Shown here piece by piece: positions 8,312 to 16,893 of a stretch of DNA of 64,000 nucleotides (the stretch's first letter is position 1; every line of letters begins with the position of its first letter). The position numbers and the translations under genes were made by a program. The notes under the pieces are model-generated. The model saw only the letters and a program-made list of their open reading frames with translations, had not been told where the DNA came from and searched no databases. The DNA comes from JBELHR01 sp049607205 (lineage in GTDB: Bacteria > Bacteroidota > Bacteroidia > Flavobacteriales > Flavobacteriaceae): the NCBI GenBank assembly GCA_049607205.1, contig JBMYWH010000010.1, positions 1 through 64,000 of the forward strand, in the 5' to 3' direction.

Positions 8312-8962
8312 ATGTTTCACAAGGAAGGACATAAAATAATTGCAATCAGTTCATTAATTGCAGTTGCTGCCATATTATTATCAGATCATTTTATTTCGAT
8401 TTTATGGCTTAATAAACTTGTTCAATTAACCGCTTTAGTACTCTTAGTATTAATCTTACAATTTTTCAGAAATCCCAAGAGAAAAGCAATTTTAAATGAT
8501 GCAAATATTTGCTCACCTGTTGATGGAAAAGTAGTTGTGATTGAAGAGGTCTATGAAGGTGAATATTTTAAAGATAAAAGGCTGCAAGTTTCAATATTCA
8601 TGTCACCTTTAAACGTACATGTTACTCGATATCCACTTAGCGGAATCGTTAAGTATAGTAAATATCACCCTGGGAAGTATTTAGTAGCTTGGCATCCCAA
8701 GAGCTCAACGGAAAATGAAAGAACCACAGTTGTTTTAGAGAATAACATTTTCGGAGAAGTACTTTACAGACAAATTGCTGGAGCTATGGCAAAACGCATC
8801 GTAAATTATGCAAAAAAAGACATGGTTGTAGTACAAGGAACTGACGCTGGTTTTATTAAATTTGGTTCTAGAGTTGACCTATTTCTTCCTTTAGATGCAA
8901 AGGTAGAGGTTGAATTAAATCAAAAAGTAAAAGGAGCTCAAGATATTATTGCAACAATCTAA
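8312..8962 (+). CDS. psd: Phosphatidylserine decarboxylase proenzyme (short, archaetidylserine-type)
   Basis: Psd decarboxylates phosphatidylserine to phosphatidylethanolamine. The 216-residue proenzyme is the short type. Membrane segments lie near the N-terminus (about 8-45). Conserved HVTRYP and YHPGKYLVAWHPKSS elements are in the middle. The self-cleavage site is in FIKFGSRVD near residue 188, where Gly-Ser cleavage creates the pyruvoyl cofactor. The usual LGST of the long bacterial enzymes is FGS here, as in the short class. Directly downstream of cdsA. Confidence 0.93.
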   Translation: MFHKEGHKIIAISSLIAVAAILLSDHFISILWLNKLVQLTALVLLVLILQFFRNPKRKAILNDANICSPVDGKVVVIEEVYEGEYFKDKRLQVSIFMSPLNVHVTRYPLSGIVKYSKYHPGKYLVAWHPKSSTENERTTVVLENNIFGEVLYRQIAGAMAKRIVNYAKKDMVVVQGTDAGFIKFGSRVDLFLPLDAKVEVELNQKVKGAQDIIATI

Positions 8963-8972
8963 ATTTCGAATT

Positions 8973-9560
8973 ATGAAAAAACTAATCACATTATTTTTGC
9001 TATCTAGTCTAATTCTCACTTCTTGTAATTCAAAGAAATCAGAAGAGAGTTTTAGTGTAGACACTGCAAATTCAAAAATTATTTGGACCGCTTATAAGAC
9101 AACAGATAAAGTTCCTGTTCAAGGTGAATTCAAAGAAGTTAAAGTAAAAGATGGAAATGGAACTTCAATTGAAGATGCCGTAAGTAATCTGAAATTCACT
9201 ATTCCTGTATCTAGTATTTTTACAAACAATACAGATCGTGATAAAAAGATTTTGGATCATTTCTTTGCAGTGATGATCAATTCAATGAGTCTTAAAGGGA
9301 GTATACATCTCGGAGAAAACAATAAGGCCTATGCTCAACTGTCATTAAATGGTGTGAGCAACAAATTGCCTTTAAACTATGAAATACATCAAAATGTAGT
9401 AAAGCTTACTGGCCTACTAGAGTTAGATCAGTGGGAAGCCATGGAAGCTGTTAAATCCATTAACGATGCTTGTTATGACCTACACAAAGGTGCTGATGGG
9501 GTATCAAAAACCTGGTCAGAAGTAGCCATTGACCTGAGCATACCGGTCATCAAGAAATAA
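8973..9560 (+). CDS. YceI-like domain lipoprotein
   Basis: This 195-residue exported protein starts with a lipoprotein signal peptide (lipobox SLILTSC, Cys18), so it should be membrane-anchored. The mature part matches the YceI-like lipocalin fold: opening VDTANSKIIWTAYKTTDKVPVQGEF, then alternating strands with a V..L.F.IP.SSI element. YceI relatives bind isoprenoid-type lipids, but the ligand here is unknown. I chose ATG 8973 because the signal peptide begins there; an upstream ATG at 8949 lies inside psd. A strong terminator follows immediately, closing the run that begins at rsfS. Confidence 0.85.
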   Translation: MKKLITLFLLSSLILTSCNSKKSEESFSVDTANSKIIWTAYKTTDKVPVQGEFKEVKVKDGNGTSIEDAVSNLKFTIPVSSIFTNNTDRDKKILDHFFAVMINSMSLKGSIHLGENNKAYAQLSLNGVSNKLPLNYEIHQNVVKLTGLLELDQWEAMEAVKSINDACYDLHKGADGVSKTWSEVAIDLSIPVIKK

Positions 9561-9595
9561 AAAAAAACCAAGCTCGATGAGCTTGGTTTTTTTTT
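9561..9595. terminator. Bidirectional terminator between the YceI and kynU genes
   Basis: Perfect 8-bp stem CCAAGCTC / GAGCTTGG (9568-9575 with 9579-9586) and a 3-nt loop, flanked by seven A on the left and nine T on the right. It serves the convergent genes on both sides. Confidence 0.93.
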
Positions 9596-9622
9596 GGATT
9601 TTATTCTAAAGAAATATTGTAC

Positions 9623-10876
9623 TTAAACTAAATCTTTTAGGGCCTGTACAAAAACATAAACATCTTCAAAAGAGTTATACATGGGCGTTGGACTAATTCG
9701 AATCACATCTGGCTCTCTCCAATCCCCGATAATATGTTGATCTAATAATTGTTGAAATAAACTCTTATCAGCACCTTTAATTTGTATGGACAGTTGACAT
9801 CCTCTTCTATCTTTATCGACAGGTGTAATAATTCGAATTCGATCCGTTTTAATCTCAGTTAATAAAAACTCTAAATAGCCCGTTAAGGCTATAGACTTTT
9901 TTCTAAGCTCATCCATTCCAATTTCATCAAACAAGTCCATAGAAGCCTTAATTGGAGCAAGAGAAAGCATGGGTTGATTACTTTGCATCCATCCTTCTGC
10001 CCCAGGAATAGGGTCAAAATCTAAACGCATTTTGAAACGGGTTTCTTTATTGTGTCCCCACCATCCCGCAAAGCGATTTAAATCCTTATCATAAGCATAT
10101 CGTTCGTGAACAAACATCCCTCCTATGGCGCCTGGACCAGAATTCATATACTTATAAGTACACCAAGCAGCAAAATCTATATTTGAATCATGTAAATTTA
10201 GTGGAACATTACCAGCAGCGTGGGCTAAATCAATACCTACCTTCGCCCCGGCTTCATGACCAATCCTAGCAATTTCATCAAGTTCTAGACGCTGACCGGT
10301 ATAATAGTTAACCCCACCAACCATAATCAAGGCTAAACTTTCCTTATTATCCTGGACTAAAACTTCTAGGTCAGAGAGTTCAAGCAGACCCGAGGATTTG
10401 TTTTTTTTCCAATATACTATACTCTCTTCTCGGCTAAAGCCATGGTGTTTCACCTGAGACTCCACCACATAATTATCACTTGGGAAAGCATCCTCTTCAA
10501 CAATAATTTTATAACGCTCAATACTGGGCTTATAAAAAGAAACCATCAAGAAATGTAAGTTTGCCGTTAAGGTATTCATCACACTTACTTCAATAGGCTT
10601 TGCTCCCACCACCTTAGCCATTTTCTCACTAATTTCGTCGTGATAATACATCCATGGATTATCACCATAAAAATGACCATCCACAGCTAGGTTTTTCCAA
10701 TCATTCATTAAATCCTGAACACTTTTCTCGACGCGTTTAGATTGTAGCCCTAAAGAATTTCCACAAAAATACAAGCCCTTTTGTTCCGGATAAGGAAAGT
10801 TAAATTCCGAGCGATACTTAGATAAAGGATCCTTACGATCTAAATCAAGAGCAAAACTCAATTCATTTTTATACAT
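9623..10876 (-). CDS. kynU: Kynureninase
   Basis: Kynureninase is the PLP enzyme that cleaves kynurenine to anthranilate, or 3-hydroxykynurenine to 3-hydroxyanthranilate, plus alanine. It works in tryptophan breakdown or in NAD synthesis from tryptophan. The 417-residue protein has the family start LYFCGNSLGLQ, the cofactor-binding GIDLAHAAGN stretch and the PLP lysine in TYKYMNSGPG. Length is normal. No kynurenine monooxygenase, kynurenine formamidase or dioxygenase gene is in the window, so the pathway direction cannot be decided. It is a single gene between two terminators. Confidence 0.94.
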   Translation of the reverse strand: MYKNELSFALDLDRKDPLSKYRSEFNFPYPEQKGLYFCGNSLGLQSKRVEKSVQDLMNDWKNLAVDGHFYGDNPWMYYHDEISEKMAKVVGAKPIEVSVMNTLTANLHFLMVSFYKPSIERYKIIVEEDAFPSDNYVVESQVKHHGFSREESIVYWKKNKSSGLLELSDLEVLVQDNKESLALIMVGGVNYYTGQRLELDEIARIGHEAGAKVGIDLAHAAGNVPLNLHDSNIDFAAWCTYKYMNSGPGAIGGMFVHERYAYDKDLNRFAGWWGHNKETRFKMRLDFDPIPGAEGWMQSNQPMLSLAPIKASMDLFDEIGMDELRKKSIALTGYLEFLLTEIKTDRIRIITPVDKDRRGCQLSIQIKGADKSLFQQLLDQHIIGDWREPDVIRISPTPMYNSFEDVYVFVQALKDLV

Positions 10877-10901
10877 GTTTGTTTGTTTAGAATTACAATG
10901 A

Positions 10902-10931
10902 TAAAAAAAAAGAGAGACTTAAAAGCCTCTC
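10902..10931 (-). terminator. Terminator of the SerB-SerA fusion gene
   Basis: On the minus strand the sequence AGAGAG...CTCTCT forms a 6-bp stem extended by three more pairs past one mismatch, followed by a long T run (complement of A at 10903-10910). It lies just past the fusion-gene stop at 10939. Confidence 0.8.
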
Positions 10932-10938
10932 TTCTATA

Positions 10939-12828
10939 TTAATATAAAACTCTAAATTTTATAGTATTTGGTATTTTTTTCAAGGAAGGGATTACGTCTG
11001 AGTCATAATCTTTCGATATATCTGTAATCACATAACCTACATTTTCATCCGTAGAAAGATATTGCCCCACAATATTCAATTTATATTTCGCAAATATTTC
11101 ATTAATATCTGCCATAACCCCGGGAACATTCTTATGCATATGTAAAAAACGATGTGAATTCACGAACTCTGGTAATCTTACATTTGGAAAATTTACTGCA
11201 TCCACAGTATTACCCGAATTCATAAACGATAAAATTTTTCCTGGAACGAAATCGGCTATATCTTTCTGCGCCTCCTCAGTACTACCTCCAATATGAGGAG
11301 TCAAAATCACATTGTCAAGTCCCTTTAATTCCGTTACAAAGCTACCGTTTGCTCTCGGTTCTTCTGGATATACATCCACGGCTACTCCACCTAGCTTCCC
11401 TGATTTTAAAGCCTCAGTAAGCGCCTCTATTTCAACTACGAATCCACGAGCGAGATTAAGCAAAATCGCTCCATCTTTCATCATAGCTATTTCCTTCTTA
11501 CCGATGAAATTCCGATTGATCTTATTATCATCAATATGTATGGAAACTACATCAGAAATATTCAATAATTCCTCAAGAGAGTGACATTTCTTGGCATTAC
11601 CTAGAGCTAATTTATCTTGAACATCATAGTAAAACACCTTCATCCCTATAGCTTCCGCTAAAACTGACAATTGTTTACCTATATTTCCATAACCAATAAT
11701 ACCCAAGTTTTTACCACGAATTTCTTTAGAATTAAGTGCAGTTTTATTCCATTGTCCATTATGCAGTTCTACGCTTCTTGTGAACACGTTGCGCATTAAC
11801 ATAATAATCTCCCCAATAGCCATTTCCACCACGGAACGCGTATTTGAATAGGGTGCATTAAACACAACTATTCCTTTTTTAGAACAAGCCTCTAGGTCCA
11901 CTTGCTTAGTACCAATACAAAATGTACCAATACTCATTAATTTATCTGCAGCTGCGATGACTCTATCCGTCACCTGTGTTTTAGAACGAATCCCTAATAC
12001 GTGTACACCTTTAATTTTCTCAATAAGCTCCTCTTCGCTTAAACTATGAGCAATCATTTCAACTTTAAATCCAGCACCACTTAATTTGACAAAAGCATCT
12101 GAATGCACATTTTCTAAAAGCAAAATTTTAATCTTACTTTTAGGAAAAGACTCTTTTCTAGGTAAATCATTCACATATAAAAACTCTGTAAAGTTCTCAA
12201 TGACATGATCTGCATTTTTGATTGCCTTTTCACGAGCAACATTCTCTGTATAGGCAAAGAATTTATCTGCAACACCAGCACCGCGCATCACATAATCAGA
12301 ATATCCGTCTCCAATCACGTGAACTTCTCCTTGCAGATTGAGTCTTTTAAGGCATTCTATCTTCCCATTGTGATGTGCTAAAACATTCTGATCATCAAAT
12401 CCAACTACCCTATCGTTCTCATCAAACACAAAAGTATTTGCAAAAACACGTTCTGAAGGGATATTATAATCAAGTACAATATCATCGATAAATTCCTTGA
12501 AACCACATGAAATCACATAGATATCATCTTTATAGTTTTCAAAAAAGTCTCTATTAGCCTCAATGGAAGGAGAAACTTTTGTTTCCAATTCTCCTATTAA
12601 TTGTTTAATGTCATCTTTTGAAGGTTTAATCAGTGAAATTCTACGCTCTAGGCTTTCAGTAAAGGAAATATCTCCATCAATACCCAAATTGGTAATATCC
12701 TTAATTTGTTCAATAATTTGGTCCTTATTCAAATCATCTTTTAAGGTGATTTCCGCTAAAACATCTAGAGCTTCAACACTTGTCAGCGTTGAATCAAAAT
12801 CAAAAACGAATTTTTTATTGGGTTGCAT
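10939..12828 (-). CDS. Bifunctional phosphoserine phosphatase / D-3-phosphoglycerate dehydrogenase (SerB-SerA fusion)
   Basis: This 629-residue protein carries two serine-pathway enzymes. Residues 1 to ~225 are a HAD phosphatase like SerB: nucleophile motif DFDST at 10-14, motif II serine in VISCGF near 107, motif III GDGYSD at 173-178. Residues ~232-545 are 3-phosphoglycerate dehydrogenase: Rossmann motif GYGNIG at 379-384, catalytic Arg461 in LARG, Glu490 in PEEP and His512 in TPHIGG. Residues ~555-629 form an ACT domain, usual for serine feedback. SerA is step one and SerB step three; the middle enzyme SerC is absent from the window. All catalytic residues are kept in both halves and the frame is continuous, so it is a real fusion. 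Confidence 0.92.
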   Translation of the reverse strand: MQPNKKFVFDFDSTLTSVEALDVLAEITLKDDLNKDQIIEQIKDITNLGIDGDISFTESLERRISLIKPSKDDIKQLIGELETKVSPSIEANRDFFENYKDDIYVISCGFKEFIDDIVLDYNIPSERVFANTFVFDENDRVVGFDDQNVLAHHNGKIECLKRLNLQGEVHVIGDGYSDYVMRGAGVADKFFAYTENVAREKAIKNADHVIENFTEFLYVNDLPRKESFPKSKIKILLLENVHSDAFVKLSGAGFKVEMIAHSLSEEELIEKIKGVHVLGIRSKTQVTDRVIAAADKLMSIGTFCIGTKQVDLEACSKKGIVVFNAPYSNTRSVVEMAIGEIIMLMRNVFTRSVELHNGQWNKTALNSKEIRGKNLGIIGYGNIGKQLSVLAEAIGMKVFYYDVQDKLALGNAKKCHSLEELLNISDVVSIHIDDNKINRNFIGKKEIAMMKDGAILLNLARGFVVEIEALTEALKSGKLGGVAVDVYPEEPRANGSFVTELKGLDNVILTPHIGGSTEEAQKDIADFVPGKILSFMNSGNTVDAVNFPNVRLPEFVNSHRFLHMHKNVPGVMADINEIFAKYKLNIVGQYLSTDENVGYVITDISKDYDSDVIPSLKKIPNTIKFRVLY

Positions 12829-12848
12829 AACTATCTAATTTATACTCC

Positions 12849-12856
12849 CAAAGGTA
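12849..12856 (-). promoter_or_regulatory. -7 promoter element for the SerB-SerA gene (TACCTTTG)
   Basis: Exact TAnnTTTG on the minus strand, 20 bases upstream of the ATG at 12828. No TTG at the usual spacing. Confidence 0.55.
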
Positions 12857-12996
12857 ATGGAACACAATTGAAAAGGCTACTTTACCTCTGATAATTTATA
12901 GCTATGGATTAATTTTTATTATTACAACAAAAAACATGGGAAAGAATTAAATATTCCTTTTTTCTAAATCAATATAGGATGATAAATTCATATAAA

Positions 12997-13755
12997 TCAA
13001 AAATACAAAAGACAAAACCAGAGTATTGGTAAGCCATCTAAAAAAGCAATATAGAACCAAGAGTTATGAATTTTGTGGGCCCATAAACACGAAAAAAAAA
13101 CTATTATAAGCATTGCTAAACTCACTGTGGAAAAGCTATTAGAAAAAAACAAACTTAAGCCTCCAAGGACAAATATCAGTACAAATAACAAGTTCTGACT
13201 TGAAGTACTCAAATAATTTGCAAGGGTAAAAAGAGTACCCTTATCTGAATTCACATCTCTAATATCAAACGCAAATGCCCAAAGAAAGCACCAAGAAAGG
13301 CCGAATATCAAATAGTAAATAACACTTGCTATTACTTGATTCCCTGATTGCATTCCAGGGATCAAAAAACAAAGAACAAACCAGGAGATAGAAATATGAA
13401 AAAGTTTAAAAAACCTCCAATATCTCAGGCCTTTTAGTTGAACATTTGGCCCCAACTCATACAGCGTGGAAAGAAAACCAGAAAATGCGAGTAACAACAG
13501 TTGAATTGGACGAAATGCGTCCAAAGTAAAGATAAGCCCTAAGCCACTTAAAACGATTAATAGAAATCTAAAATCTAATTTAATTTTTGAATGCATCCAG
13601 TGAATAAAGTTATACACTAAAAAAGTAGATAAACCGGCAAAGATTAACTGCTTTAAATCGAAATAACCTAAACTGAGTTGGCTGAGCCCCATCAAGCATA
13701 ACGCTGAACATGAAATAAAAAGATAATAACTCCATAAAGGCTTGTAAATATTCAT
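12997..13755 (-). CDS. UbiA-like integral membrane protein
   Basis: This 252-residue protein is almost entirely hydrophobic, with about eight to nine membrane helices, as in UbiA prenyltransferases. It has one Asp-rich motif of the second UbiA type (FDIRDVNSDKGT, about residues 168-179). Where the first motif NDxxDxxxD is expected there is only NFIHWMHSK, so prenyl-diphosphate binding is doubtful. I place the start at ATG 13755 (MNIYKPL). A TATCTTTG element overlaps the longer alternative start at 13773. The substrate is unknown, and it may not be an active transferase. It stands alone between serBA and gcvP. Confidence 0.65.
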   Translation of the reverse strand: MNIYKPLWSYYLFISCSALCLMGLSQLSLGYFDLKQLIFAGLSTFLVYNFIHWMHSKIKLDFRFLLIVLSGLGLIFTLDAFRPIQLLLLAFSGFLSTLYELGPNVQLKGLRYWRFFKLFHISISWFVLCFLIPGMQSGNQVIASVIYYLIFGLSWCFLWAFAFDIRDVNSDKGTLFTLANYLSTSSQNLLFVLIFVLGGLSLFFSNSFSTVSLAMLIIVFFSCLWAHKIHNSWFYIAFLDGLPILWFCLLYF

Positions 13756-13760
13756 AAAAT

Positions 13761-13768
13761 CAAAGATA
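13761..13768 (-). promoter_or_regulatory. -7 promoter element for the UbiA-like gene (TATCTTTG)
   Basis: Exact TAnnTTTG on the minus strand ending 5 bases before the ATG at 13755, again implying a very short or absent leader. Confidence 0.45.
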
Positions 13769-13855
13769 AGCAACTGAGCGTGAATTTTTTTTTATTAACT
13801 AAAAAATATCCTTCAATTTCATTACTTTTACCGCGAAAACTCAATAAACAAACAC

Positions 13856-16711
13856 ATGAATACCAACACGTTCTCAAATAGACATATTGGACCAAGGGGC
13901 ACTAACTTGGAACAAATGTTAGAGGATATCCAAGCGGAGAACCTTGATCAATTGATAGATCAAACTATTCCTACGGATATTAGATTAAATTCTCCTTTAG
14001 ATTTGGAGCCTGCCATTTCAGAAGCTCAGTTTGCAAAACATATTGCTGAACTTGCTGAAAAGAACAAAGTATACAGCACTTATATTGGTTTGGGTTATCA
14101 CCCTACACGAGTTCCTGCTGTTATTCAAAGAAATATTTTCGAAAACCCAGGTTGGTATACAGCCTATACCCCTTATCAAGCAGAAATTGCTCAAGGGCGT
14201 TTAGAAGCATTATTGAATTTCCAAACCATGGTCTGTGACCTTACTGGGATGGAACTGGCTAACTCTTCATTACTAGATGAAGGAACCGCAGCTGCCGAAG
14301 CCATGAGTATGTTATTTGCATCTCGTTCAAGAGGACAGAAAAAAGCGAATGCCAATAAGTTTTTTATATCGGATGAAGTATTACCTCAAACCATATCTAT
14401 TTTACAAACTAGAGCTATTCCTATTGGTATTGAATTGGTAATAGGTAATGTTTTAGAAACAGAATTTAATCAAGATTATTTTGGAGTATTGGTACAATAC
14501 CCAGGGAAACACGGAGCTGTTGTATCCTTTAATGAACTTAGTGCTCAATTGAAGCAATTAGACATTAAACTTGCTGTAGCAGCAGATTTAATGAGTTTAG
14601 CCTTACTAACACCTCCTGGTGAGTGGGGAGCTGATGTGGTTGTTGGAACAACTCAACGATTCGGAATTCCTCTGGGTTATGGAGGACCTCATGCTGCTTT
14701 TTTTGCAACTAAAGAATCCTACAAACGAAATATTCCAGGAAGAATTATAGGAGTAACCGAAGATGTGGACGGAAACCGAGCGTTAAGGATGGCTCTTCAA
14801 ACAAGAGAGCAGCATATTAAACGCGAAAAGGCGACCTCAAACATTTGTACTGCTCAAGTTCTTCTTGCTGTAATGGCGGGAATGTATGGGGTTTATCACG
14901 GACCTAAAGGAATTCAATTCATCGCAAGTAAAATTAACCTTTTGGCAAACAGTCTTGCTGAAGGTTTAAGTGATTTAGGGTTTAAGCAAGAGAACAAAGC
15001 CTTTTTCGATACTATCGTCGTTGAATTAAATGAGTACAGTGCTTCTCAACTTCAAGCATTGGCCTTGGCACATGAAATGAATTTCAATTACATTTCTGAG
15101 AAAGCAATCAGTATTTCAATTAATGAAGAAACGGAATTAAAAGACATTCAGAATATTCTTGATGTATTTGCTCAAATGAGCGGTCAAGAAAAGCTTGAAG
15201 CTAACTTTGATTTAAACAAGGAAATTGATCTTAAAGAATTCCAAAGAACTTCTCCTTATTTGACTCATGAAGTATTCAACACCTTTCATAGTGAAACAGA
15301 AATGATGAGATATATCAAGCGTTTAGAACGTAAAGATTTATCTCTGAATCATTCCATGATTTCCCTTGGATCATGTACTATGAAATTAAATGCAGCTTCT
15401 GAAATGCTACCTTTATCAAGTGGACTTTGGGGGAATATTCACCCTTTTGCTCCAGTAGATCAAGCAGCTGGATATCATGAAGTATTTAAAAACCTAGAAC
15501 ATCAATTAAATATAATCACTGGTTTTGCTGGCACCTCTCTGCAACCGAATTCGGGAGCTCAAGGAGAGTTTGCAGGACTTATGGTTATTCGTGCTTTTCA
15601 CGAAAATAATGGAGACCAACATAGAAATATCTGTTTAATACCGGCTTCAGCACATGGAACGAATCCAGCTTCAGCTGTAATGGCAGGAATGAAAGTTGTG
15701 GTGACCAAAACCTCTGAAGATGGTAATATTGATCTTGAGGATCTAAAGGAAAAAGCTGAATTACACAAAGACAATTTAGCTGCCTTGATGGTAACTTATC
15801 CTTCAACTCATGGAGTTTTTGAATCAGCTATCAAACAAATCACGAAAATTATTCATGATAACGGTGGTCAAGTTTATATGGATGGGGCGAATATGAATGC
15901 CCAAGTTGGACTTACCAACCCTGCAATCATTGGGGCGGACGTTTGTCATTTAAATCTCCATAAAACTTTTGCCATCCCTCATGGCGGTGGTGGACCAGGT
16001 ATGGGACCAATTTGTGTTGCAGAACACTTAGTTCCATTTTTACCAAGCAATCCGGTAATTTCCACTGGTGGAGCTAAAGGAATAAGTGGAATCTCTGCAG
16101 CTCCTTGGGGGTCTTCTTTGGTTCTTTTAATTTCTTATTCTTATATAAAGATGCTTGGAACAAAAGGACTTACGGAATCTACAAAATACGCAATTCTTAA
16201 CGCAAATTATTTAAAGGCAAAACTTGAACCTCACTTCCCTATTTTATATACAGGAGAACAAGGTCGTGCTGCTCACGAAATGATCGTTGATTGTAGAGCA
16301 TTTAAAGCTCAAGGAATTGAAGTAACTGATATAGCTAAGAGGTTGATGGATTATGGTTTCCATGCACCTACAGTATCTTTTCCAGTTGCGGGAACTTTAA
16401 TGATTGAGCCAACAGAGAGTGAGAATAAAGATGAACTGGATCGTTTCATCAATGCTATGGTTTCTATTAGAGAAGAAATTAAAAATGCGGATGTAGCTCA
16501 GGAGAATAACCCCCTGAAAAATGCTCCTCATACCTTAGAAATGATTACTTCAGATCATTATGATTTACCTTATTCAAGACAGGTTGCTGCCTTCCCATTA
16601 GCCGGGATTAAGTCGAATAAATTCTGGCCATCTGTACGAAGAGTAAAGGAAGCTTTTGGAGATAGAAACCTAATATGTTCTTGTAACCCAATCAGCGATT
16701 ATATTGACTAA
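13856..16711 (+). CDS. gcvP: Glycine dehydrogenase (decarboxylating), P-protein
   Basis: GcvP is the PLP-dependent P-protein of the glycine cleavage system; it decarboxylates glycine and passes the aminomethyl group to the lipoyl arm of GcvH. The 951-residue single chain holds both halves that are split in some bacteria: an N-terminal half (about 1-440, opening FSNRHIGPRG) and a C-terminal half with PLP lysine Lys703 in NLHKTFAIPHGGGGPGMGP. Length is normal. No gcvT or gcvH is adjacent. The 82-base leader is too short for a tandem glycine riboswitch. A terminator follows. Confidence 0.97.
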   Translation: MNTNTFSNRHIGPRGTNLEQMLEDIQAENLDQLIDQTIPTDIRLNSPLDLEPAISEAQFAKHIAELAEKNKVYSTYIGLGYHPTRVPAVIQRNIFENPGWYTAYTPYQAEIAQGRLEALLNFQTMVCDLTGMELANSSLLDEGTAAAEAMSMLFASRSRGQKKANANKFFISDEVLPQTISILQTRAIPIGIELVIGNVLETEFNQDYFGVLVQYPGKHGAVVSFNELSAQLKQLDIKLAVAADLMSLALLTPPGEWGADVVVGTTQRFGIPLGYGGPHAAFFATKESYKRNIPGRIIGVTEDVDGNRALRMALQTREQHIKREKATSNICTAQVLLAVMAGMYGVYHGPKGIQFIASKINLLANSLAEGLSDLGFKQENKAFFDTIVVELNEYSASQLQALALAHEMNFNYISEKAISISINEETELKDIQNILDVFAQMSGQEKLEANFDLNKEIDLKEFQRTSPYLTHEVFNTFHSETEMMRYIKRLERKDLSLNHSMISLGSCTMKLNAASEMLPLSSGLWGNIHPFAPVDQAAGYHEVFKNLEHQLNIITGFAGTSLQPNSGAQGEFAGLMVIRAFHENNGDQHRNICLIPASAHGTNPASAVMAGMKVVVTKTSEDGNIDLEDLKEKAELHKDNLAALMVTYPSTHGVFESAIKQITKIIHDNGGQVYMDGANMNAQVGLTNPAIIGADVCHLNLHKTFAIPHGGGGPGMGPICVAEHLVPFLPSNPVISTGGAKGISGISAAPWGSSLVLLISYSYIKMLGTKGLTESTKYAILNANYLKAKLEPHFPILYTGEQGRAAHEMIVDCRAFKAQGIEVTDIAKRLMDYGFHAPTVSFPVAGTLMIEPTESENKDELDRFINAMVSIREEIKNADVAQENNPLKNAPHTLEMITSDHYDLPYSRQVAAFPLAGIKSNKFWPSVRRVKEAFGDRNLICSCNPISDYID

Positions 16712-16734
16712 TTCTTATTAGATTCTAAAAATTC

Positions 16735-16767
16735 AAAAAACCTCGAAGAAATTTGAGGTTTTTTTTA
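16735..16767 (+). terminator. Terminator of gcvP
   Basis: Stem CCTCGAA / TTTGAGG (one G-T pair) preceded by six A and followed by eight T, 23 bases past the gcvP stop. Confidence 0.85.
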
Positions 16768-16858
16768 TTTAATTCACAATCTAAATCGGTTTCGAAAAAA
16801 ATAATCTATAAGGCCGTAAAAAAGGGGAAGAATATTTTTTATTGCTCTTCGTTTTATT

Positions 16859-16866
16859 TATTTTTG
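16859..16866 (+). promoter_or_regulatory. -7 promoter element for pdhA-pdhC (TATTTTTG)
   Basis: Exact TAnnTTTG, 27 bases upstream of the pdhA ATG. The nearest TTG (16842-16844) is spaced 14 bases, shorter than usual. Confidence 0.6.
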
Positions 16867-16893
16867 CTCCTCATTTTCTGAACAGAATTTATT

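Noticed and set aside
10939..12828. Frameshift or assembly error joining serB and serA
   Set aside because: The frame is continuous with a plausible linker, and both halves keep all catalytic residues; there is no sign of an indel.
13774..13855. Possible glycine riboswitch upstream of gcvP
   Set aside because: The leader is only 82 bases and AT-rich with no conserved paired core; too short for a tandem glycine aptamer.
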